Source: Collybiopsis luxurians FD-317 M1
Lineage: Eukaryota > Basidiomycota > Agaricomycetes > Agaricales > Omphalotaceae
Direction of reading: 5' to 3'
Length of the DNA stretch: 64,000 bases
Assembly (NCBI GenBank): GCA_000827265.1
Contig: KN834764.1
Location: 405,041 to 469,040, forward strand
Shown: one piece after another, positions 56,411-64,000 of the stretch
How positions within the stretch are numbered: the stretch's first letter is position 1
How the letters are laid out: every line of letters starts with the position of its first letter
Made by a program: the position numbers and the translations under genes
The notes under the pieces: model-generated
Told to the model about the DNA's origin: nothing
Seen by the model: the letters and a program-made list of their open reading frames with translations, nothing else
Databases searched by the model: none

Positions 56411-58080
56411 ATGCATTCGTGTTCTCAATGCGGCGAGAATGTACTAAAGCCCCGGATTGGCGTGGACTTCACCTCTCTGCATGAAAGGTTACGCTCTCAA
56501 TCCGGCCCAGCGTCAATCCAGCCAGACGAAATCACAGTGATTCTCAAAAACGTCGAGCGGGATCAGGAGGACTATGAAACAGAAATTTGTCGCTTAGAGG
56601 CCCGAGTCTTGTTTTTTGCGACACAGCAGGAGCGTCTCCGCGAGTATTCGGCTCAGATTAAAGCCTTGACCTCCCCCATTCGCAAGCTCCCCAATGAGCT
56701 TCTAGGCCGCATCTTCGACGAGTGCTGCGAGATGAATCATTTCAGCGTAAAGCAATTACCTGTCAAGACTGCGTGTTCCATTAGAGCAGCACCGGCGATG
56801 GCCGTTAGCAGCGTTTGCGCTCGGTGGCGGAGGATTGCTCTGTCTTTGCCTGCTATTTGGTCCAGGATATGCTTATTGTGGGACGTAAAAGCAGGCAGGG
56901 CTTATCCTGAACCAGAATATGAGAAGTCTCATTTCCCCACCACCATTTTCTTAACGCGATCGTTGGCCCATCCACTCGATGTCGGTATTAGTGTAAATGG
57001 GTCATCGTTTTTGGAAGAAAACCAGCTCCATCCTATCATTGGGAAGTTGATCCAGCAGATGCATTGCTGGCAAAAGTTTTCCTTTTCTGCAGACCAAATA
57101 ACAGCTTGCGGCCTTTTTCTAGACCCATCACCTCATTTTCCTCTTCTCAACAATCTATGCCTCAGTCACGAATTCATATGTACTTCTGACCTGGACTTCT
57201 TCGCTGGGAAATCGCCAGAATTGAAGAAATTAATGCTGAAAGGTTGGATAAGCTCTCTGTCTACCAGCTTACACATGTGGATTTTGACGGGGCTCTCCCT
57301 CAGCCTGATTTGGAGACGTTGCTGAATGCAGCGACCAATCTCGTTTCATTGAAACTCGACGATTCTTATGAAGAAGAACATATCGCAGTCAAGATTCTTC
57401 CTACATTGGAGTCATTGGCTGTATCTCATTCCGGTGGCAGCTCTGAGGAGTCAATACTCTCATTCTTGACATGCCCCTCATTGAAAACTCTGTGTTTCTA
57501 TGGTTCGGATTTCTCGCAAGATGCAGGAGATGGCCGCAGGTCCAATTTCGGATCGTGCATGTCTTTTATTCAACGATCATCTTTTTTGTTGACAATACTT
57601 ACCATTGTCAATATTCCACTCTTCGATGCCAATCTCGTCTACCTCCTTTTCCATGTCCCGACCGTTGTGAATCTCGAAGTTCACGACGTTCCGTTTACCA
57701 GATATGCACCTATCTCGCCCATAACGGAGCGATTCATAGATAGTCCCCATGTCCATCATTCCTCGTCCCTTCGCTCCAATGTTAAGCCAATACTTCCGAA
57801 GCTTCGTTCCCTTCGACTGGTTATCAGGGCACACGACTTCAATGATGCCTCAATCGTGGATATGGTTCGGTCCCGATGGATGCCCAGAACGCTTTCAAGC
57901 TTGCCTGGCTTTGCTAGTTCCGTGGAAATGCCCGCCCCTGCCCTCCAGGTTGATCGTCTCCAAAAAGTCGCCTTGGTGGTCACTCAGCGGAGAAAGGTAG
58001 AGAGTGCAGTTTATGCGCCCTTGGAACACCTCGGAAAGAGCGGGATGACAGTGAGTATATATTGGTGGGGCACGACATAG
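56411..58080 (+). pseudogene. F-box family copy 5, full length with one frameshift
   Basis: ATG 56411 begins MHSCSQCGENVLKPRIGVDF (CxxC pair), then a coiled coil (LKNVERDQEDYETEICRLEA, then QERLREYSAQIKAL), the F-box IRKLPNELLGRIFDECCEMN, VSSVCARWRRIALSLPAIWS, and LRR-like repeats through LPTLESLAVSHSGG and SFLLTILTIVNIPLFDANLV to TVSIYWWGTT at 58080. The first frame runs off into LHMWILTGLSLSLIWRRC. A shift near 57235-57250 is needed to enter the second. Apart from this lesion it is the best-preserved member. A sequencing error could fake the shift, in which case the gene is intact at roughly 556 aa. Confidence 0.85.
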
Positions 58081-59289
58081 TATATTTTCCCGAACGCGAG
58101 ATTTGATTTTGCGAAGGATACATGTTTTTTGCTTGACCGACATCCATCAGTATTTTTTCTTATCTGTATTTAGTGTCTTCTCGTCGCGTTTTTTGTCTGG
58201 ACTTGGAATCTCGGGTTGAATATGAAGACCAAGAGTGTGTTCAATCACTTAATGACGCTTACATGTGTAACCAATCTTTGTGTGACTTCAAGGCAACAAG
58301 CCAGACGCACTGCACGTCGCGCGACTGGCAACTTTTGTGTGAGCCGAAGACAATGACCTTGTACTTCGCGCCCCGGCAGCATTGTTATGTATAGCGGAGG
58401 TGAACCGCTCAAAGTGTGCTCAAGTTTGCCTTGTTTCCTCCCTCCTTCAATACATCGTGGTATTGCAGGCCCTGATACCCTCTTCATCCTAGTGCGCTCA
58501 TCGACAAAAAGTAGAAACGAGGATCAGTGTAGACGGTGAAGTTCAGATGGCAGGAGTCAAAAGTATGTCCTGTGTATCGATCTTTTGGCCAGAAAAGGGC
58601 AACCCTGTAGGGCCCCACATGCATTGGGAACACTCCGAAATAGGGTACAAAAACAGTAGGATAATAAAGTCCACATTGTGCTACAAATGCAAAAAAGCGA
58701 GAAGAACAAGAGAAAAGAGAAAAGAAAGAAGAAGCAACATGGAAAAAACAGGCGAGTGATCCATAGTATTATAGAAAACAGAACAGCGTGAGGCACAGGG
58801 AGGAAGAGGGAGGGTGGCGCGAAAGACACGATTCACTAGCGAGACGAGAGGAAGATTGAACATAAAAGAAAAACTACATAGACAAAAAAGAAGAATCCAG
58901 CCTGGCGAGAGGAAAGGAAGAATGAGATGAGCGCCTGCGTCTCGCTAATTGAGCCAGTCAGCTGTGTATCTCAGTGTTCTGAGATGCTAAAAACTACTAA
59001 CCTGGTACGATGACACTGCATTCGACCTGTGCACAAATGGATGTCATCACCGCGTCACGCATAAGCAAGTTGGGACGCTCAGGTTAGTGCGCTCGCAGTC
59101 TGCTCGGTCTTTTCTTGTTGATTAACAAACCGTTCGGTTTTGTTTCTTCTGGGCAGACCCTGTCTGATTTTTGCTTACAAATAAGTGCGTCACGCTATTT
59201 TAATCACCTGACTTTTCGTGCGGCAACGTACTCTGCCGGTAGAACTAGTCCATAACTAGTCCAGCATGCAATGTGTAGGTAAAAATGGA
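58081..59289. other. Region without a recognised gene; Helitron 5' end probably here
   Basis: A purine-rich stretch (58681-58760) and short open frames without motifs. The 5' terminus of the Helitron (TC dinucleotide after an A) could not be placed. Confidence 0.35.
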
Positions 59290-59292
59290 ACA

Positions 59293-59347
59293 GTTGACGT
59301 CAGTTATGCGTCAACATGTGTGGCTGTGGGAAAAAAAACTATAAAAG
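59293..59347 (+). promoter_or_regulatory. Helitron promoter: CRE-like inverted repeat and TATA box
   Basis: GTTGACGTCA (59293-59302) and CGTCAAC (59309-59315) form an inverted repeat containing a TGACGTCA core, the ATF/CREB-type site. TATAAAAG (59340-59347) follows, about 90 bases before ATG 59437. Confidence 0.5.
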
Positions 59348-59436
59348 TGCGCGACAGCGCGATCGGAGGGCGCGAAGTTGCAACTGATTTAGTGCTCATC
59401 TATCATTCATCGAAACCACCTAAATAGAAATTGCAA

Positions 59437-62400
59437 ATGAAACGATCGCGTGATCATACACATGAGGAACCGATGAATACGAAGTGTCGACGGTTCCAAT
59501 CGTCTTCTGGTATGTGTACGTGTTATAGATGGCGTTGTAACATTACCGAACTGTAGCAGACGAGAATGGTTCTGTAGAGCTAAATGACGCTGAAAAACGG
59601 CGAGTTTTTCAGTATATGATGCAAAATCTTCCCGCACATATAAAAAACTATCATCAATTGCATACACTTGCAGCAGATCACAGAATACCGAGAAGTGCCG
59701 CCGTTGAGCTGCAACAGAAGCTTCGTGAACACATTTGCTCCTCATCTTGCATTACGCGCGTGGCCGATGCAAATGTAGCACTAATGGCGATTGGTACTGC
59801 TGTTCGTCAAAGCTATGATATCGGCGATGAATCTGCAGAACATGATACCGGTGTGAAAAGTAAGTTACTCGAACAAATAACTGATTGATCATGTAATTTA
59901 ATTGTGAAAAAAAGTAACCTATGCTCAAACAATGACTGCGTCGGAAAAAGCAACCGTATATCGTTACTTGATGTCCTCCATATTGCCAACTGCAACTGAC
60001 AAGCGGAAAAATGCATTCATCCTCGAACATCAGTTTGGAGCGGATCTTTTCCAATCAGAATGCTTCCGTGACGTCGTTGAGCAGCATCGATGCTCTGAAG
60101 GTTGCAAAGTTCGCGCAGAAGATGTCATAGCAGCTAGAGTCATACCAGTTGTTCCTTCATTTGCTAGAGTATCACGTACTTCAATGTCGATTGCTATGAC
60201 TACTGCACAGCAGCAACAAAAGCATCGAGTGGAACAAGAACATGTTGGAGAGAAAATCGACACAGAAAATATCGGCTGGTGGGAAAAGCATTGGCCACAA
60301 GTAAATAGTGAACAAGAGTGGAAAGAGGTGCATATATTGATTTTGTTTGAGAGAAATGTTTTGATGGAACATTTACTAGATTGTTGGAGAGTGTCTGGAT
60401 GACATGACCTGCTCTGCTTTGAGAAGAAATCCATGTTCTTTTTGTCTTCGAAATGAATTATCCCATCTTTTGAGAAGGAGACAAGTGAATGAACTTGACA
60501 TTTCTGTCTTAGAACAGAGTGTTGCTAAATTGCGCCAATTAAAGGACCAACCTTTAATTGTCTCACATAAACTCTTCAATGGAGCTTACAATATATGCCA
60601 TATATGCAATGAAGATGTGAAGGGAAATAGATTTGTCCATGTTCCTCTTCTTAGTTGGGCAAATGGGTGCTGGCTTGGAGATGTTCCAGGGCAATTAGCA
60701 TGCTTAACTTATACAGAGGAGTTGGTGATTGCACGAGCTCATAGTACCAAATGTTGGGGAAAACTGAAAGATGGAATGAACAACAAACGCACAGATCAGC
60801 GGGCAGCTTCAGGAAATGTTTGTATTCATCCACATGAAATTCAAAATATAGCGCAACGCTTACCTCAACCGTTTAACACTTTGCATGATGAAATTGCAGT
60901 GATATTTGTTTCGGAAGACCGGGAAGCAACAGCAGAAATTTTCAAGAGTACGCCGTTCTTGGTTAGAAGGCAGAAGATACTTGATGCTCTGGTTTGGCTG
61001 CAAAAAAATAATCCATTGTATCGCGATATCATTATTGATCATGCAAACCTGGAACAATATCCTATTGATTCAAGTTCGTCCGAATCATCAGTGATGTTTC
61101 CAGTCCAGATGCAGAGACCCGATGGAACTGTTCAGAGCCAGTTGGGAAGCTACTCAGGGCATGGTATAGAGAAAAATGATGAAATTTTGATGGCTGCCAA
61201 TGTTGACAGCGTTCCAGTTTCAACAACAGGTTCATGTTTGCTGTTAAATTTGAAAAGAAATGCCTCAGGAATTATGTAGCTATGTTTGACGTGGATCAAG
61301 TTGAAGATTCTTTGAATATACGGAAGTTGAATGCCCTCCGTATGTTAAAGGAAAACAAGCCATTTCTAAAAACTTCAACTTCCAGTGAAACAATCAATGC
61401 ACGAGATCATCCAGAGGTGTATGGGTTGCTCTGGCCGACACTTTTTCCTTACGGAATTGGGATGTTTGAGGATCCAATAAGGCTCACTCGTGGCTTTCAG
61501 AAAATTGAATTATACCACCATGTTTGCCATTCTTTGTGCCTGTCTGATCGCCATTTTCAAACTCATCTTTCCTTTATATTTGTAATGCACAACATAATAA
61601 TGTTGCGTTGCTCTACACAAAAATTGCGAGTGGCAGTTCGTCGTGCATGGTGGCCAACTGCAATGAGAAAGATGCGTGAGATTTCATTGCAAGCTTTGAA
61701 ATCAGTCCGCCAGCAATTCTTGGAGAAAAAAGTGAAGAAGGATTATTCAATTTTCCATCCAAGACATGAAGAAGAAAAGGCAGTGGTTGATTTGCTGAAA
61801 TACGTCGACTATGTAGATGATCATATCGAAGGGTCGACCGGAGATGTTGCCGGAATGCGAGAAGAAATAAGGGCTATCTCTCGCAGCCATGGGACTCCAT
61901 CAATCTTCTTTACACTGAACCCAGCGGATGGACATAACCCAATTATGTCTTTCCTCGCCGGAAAAAACATTGACGTGGATGCTCTTTTCAGCAAACCTGA
62001 TGCAAACTATACTCCATTTGATCGAATGTATACTTTAGCGAGTAATCCAGTTGCCGGCGCGGAGTTTTTTCACTTGGTGATTAATCAATTTGTGGGCAAA
62101 TTTCTTGGAATGGAAAGGCGAAACAAGTGAGGAGTCTTTGGGAGAGTCAAATGTTTTTATGGAGTGACAGAAGCTCAAAATCGGGGTTCGTTGCACCTGC
62201 ACATACTGATATGGCTAGTAGGTGCTCTGTCACCAAAGGAAATCCAGGATCGTTGTGCTATCGATGTTGAGTTCAAACAAAGGCTGTTTGAATGGCTAGA
62301 GAGTATTTTTGTATTTGAATTCCCAAAAGATACAGCAAGCATTGATGGGCCATATGAGCGCCGGTATAGGAACATTTTGGGACGACCACCGCATCCATTG

Positions 62401-64000
62401 AATCCGGAATTTGACAGGATCTGGCCTCAGTATCTTAGAGAAGTATTGGAATGCTGTGGTCATTTACATCAGCACAGTGATACGTGTTTTAAAAAGACAC
62501 CACGAACAAAATGGTCTTTAACTGCGGAGGAACAAGATGCACTTTGTCGATTCAACTATCCATATCCAGTCATAGAAAAGAGTTTTATTGATGAAGATGG
62601 TAAAATTCATCTGAAACGACCAAATGGCAGAATGGTTAGCTATCTGCCTGCGGTTTCCGGTTGTTTCCAGTGCAATAGTGATGGAAAATTCATTGGGTCA
62701 GGGGCAATGGGAATGGCGGTCAGCATCTACATGTCCAGTTATACGGCAAAATCTTCTCTGGACTCTGCAGTAGTGGCTAGTGCTTTGGCAGCTGCCATGA
62801 CGTCGCTAAAGGGATCAGGTGAATTGAATCTAGAAAGCGAGGAACAATGTAGAAAATTGTTACTCAAGACATTGAATCAAGCAAATGCAAGGAGGGAACT
62901 ATCTGGCCAGCAGGTAGCAACTTCTCTGCTTGGATATTCAAATCATATTACAAATTGTTGCTTTGCTCGATTTTATTGGTCAAAACTGTTGACTTGGATC
63001 TCCTCTGAACTGTTTCCTGCCTTTGCACAACTGAAAAATAAACCATACAATTCAAATACTGAACCTTTTAGGTGAGAATAGAGTTTGGCTCTGTGTGTAT
63101 ATCAATATAATCTGGAATTATATAGGGAAGTTAAAAATGACAATTCCAATGATGAAATTTCACTTCCAGATATTCCCATTAACTCGGCGGAAGAGCCACT
63201 TGTTGATCTTGATGATCACGATGGATCATTGGAAAATCCACATGAAGAGAGACAGACAATTCATAGCCCAGAAGACATGATTATGTTAACGTCAGCTGAA
63301 TCTGATGAAGAGAACATACCGATGTTAGCTTCAACAATATATGACATTTTTTATCGTCCATTTGAATGCTGGGACATTTGTATGTGGGACCTGATTGCAA
63401 AATTTGAAAAGCTGTCTTTGAAGAAGATCACCTCGCAAGAGCAAACGGAAGGCTTGTATGTCAATTTTATCCTAAAAGTGATAATGAATAGAAGTGAACA
63501 GTGTATCATTTCCGGCTTGGCCATCCTGAATGCGATACTCATGTGCTTCGGAAACGACAAAAACCGGTGATTCTGGTATTGATTGGTTATGGAATTCCTC
63601 GTCGCGATGTGGAGTCTCAGATGAACAAGTATGCCGCTGTGATGTTGACTCTTTTCAAACCTTGGTCGGATGACATAAAGTCGCCATTAAAATCAGCTGC
63701 CGAATCATGGAGATTAAGTTTTGAAAAGTTCCTGCAGGTATGCCCTGAAAGACATCAAAAAATTATGGACCATTTTCAAGAATACTGGGAATGTCGAAAA
63801 GCTGCAGATGATTTTTCTCAGCAATGGCGTCGGAAAGATGTTTCATTTAGAAAGGTTCATTTTGATGGTTGTGAAGTTGCTGAGGGTGAAGACTTACAGG
63901 ATGACTTGGAGTGGCAAGAAGGGCAAGAAGATGTAGGCGGACATGCGGAAAACTGTGATGGAATAGATGAGAGTGCCAATTGCGATTTTGCTGAGGCAGT
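59437..64000 (+). pseudogene. Helitron Rep-helicase protein, N-terminal half, nearly intact
   Basis: Exons 59437-59509, 59557-59859, 59915-60327, 60380-61229, 61280-63071 and 63126 onward join in phase. The N-terminus is Cys-rich (HICSSSC, HRCSEGC, NPCSFC, YNICHICNED), with PFLVRRQKILDALVWLQKNN, the pre-Rep segment. The Helitron-like domain follows (GLLWPTLFPYGIGMFEDP, SIFFTLNPADGHNP). The Rep HUH is GSLHLHILIWL and the Tyr motif YMSSYTAK keeps Y-x3-Y and Lys. Later HPECDTHVLRKRQKP and LIGYGIPRRDVESQMNKYAA lead toward the helicase. Lesions are one TGA (62128-62130, between RRNK and GVFGRVK) and a damaged stretch at 63465-63500 with a frame change, TAG and TGA. Helitrons transpose by rolling-circle replication from the nicking Tyr. 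Confidence 0.88.

Larger units (their letters stand above)
59290..64000 (+). mobile_element. Helitron rolling-circle transposon, 5' half
   Basis: Identified by the Rep/helicase open frame from 59437 with the HUH motif HLH and Helitron-like N-terminal domain. The helicase domain and the 3' hairpin/CTRR end are beyond 64000. The left terminus is unknown, so the start given is only that of the promoter motif. Confidence 0.88.

Overview
The window is nuclear DNA of a filamentous basidiomycete, most likely a mushroom-forming agaricomycete. The evidence is genes cut by many 47-65 nt GT-AG introns, degenerate F-box/LRR families, an agaric-type 7TM receptor-like gene, carotenoid oxygenases, a fungal polyketide-synthase tail, a RecQ-like helicase relic and a Helitron with a Cys-rich N-terminus. 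The species cannot be named from sequence alone. Splice sites were read by eye and accepted where reading frame and family motifs continued across them.

Layout. 1-9382 is the 3' part of a Ty3/gypsy chromovirus-type retrotransposon: gag, a gag-pol junction with a GGGAAAA slippery site, protease, RT, RNase H, integrase and chromodomain. Two intron-containing antisense genes (5316-8491) follow, then the 3' LTR (8688-9382). All 11 stop codons inside the pol frame are TGA, as expected from CGA-to-TGA decay at CpG. 9383-12566 is a CpG-poor repeat graveyard with a copia fragment. 12567-14889 holds two secreted-protein genes on the minus strand: a GH54 arabinofuranosidase without its usual CBM42, and a protein of five tandem repeats with KR sites. 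16348-18032 is an F-box gene. 18617-19388 encodes a small HMGN-like basic protein.

20865-29766 mixes a 7TM receptor-like gene, a five-exon F-box/LRR gene and broken copies of one F-box family. 30640-43304 contains two closely related carotenoid cleavage oxygenases (543 and 542 aa), a third copy reduced to promoter plus first codons, an old-yellow-enzyme pseudogene and a DUF3455-like secreted protein. 43945-46124 is a polyketide synthase C-terminus (KR remnant, ACP, thioesterase) that splices cleanly but has no N-terminal domains here. 46528-49345 is COG6, the clearest housekeeping gene.

Directly downstream of COG6 an F-box copy is split in two (49480-49600 and 55995-56085). The 6.4 kb between its halves is largely CpG-poor and holds three copies of a roughly 170 bp foldback MITE, a decayed RecQ-like helicase and a 7TM membrane protein gene. 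Another F-box copy with one frameshift follows at 56411-58080. The window ends inside a Helitron (ORF from 59437) whose Rep half is nearly intact, with five introns, one TGA stop and one damaged stretch. Its helicase half lies beyond the window.

The main themes are transposon invasion with CpG-type mutational decay, birth and death of an F-box family, and a small secreted/secondary-metabolism neighbourhood around one conserved Golgi-trafficking gene.
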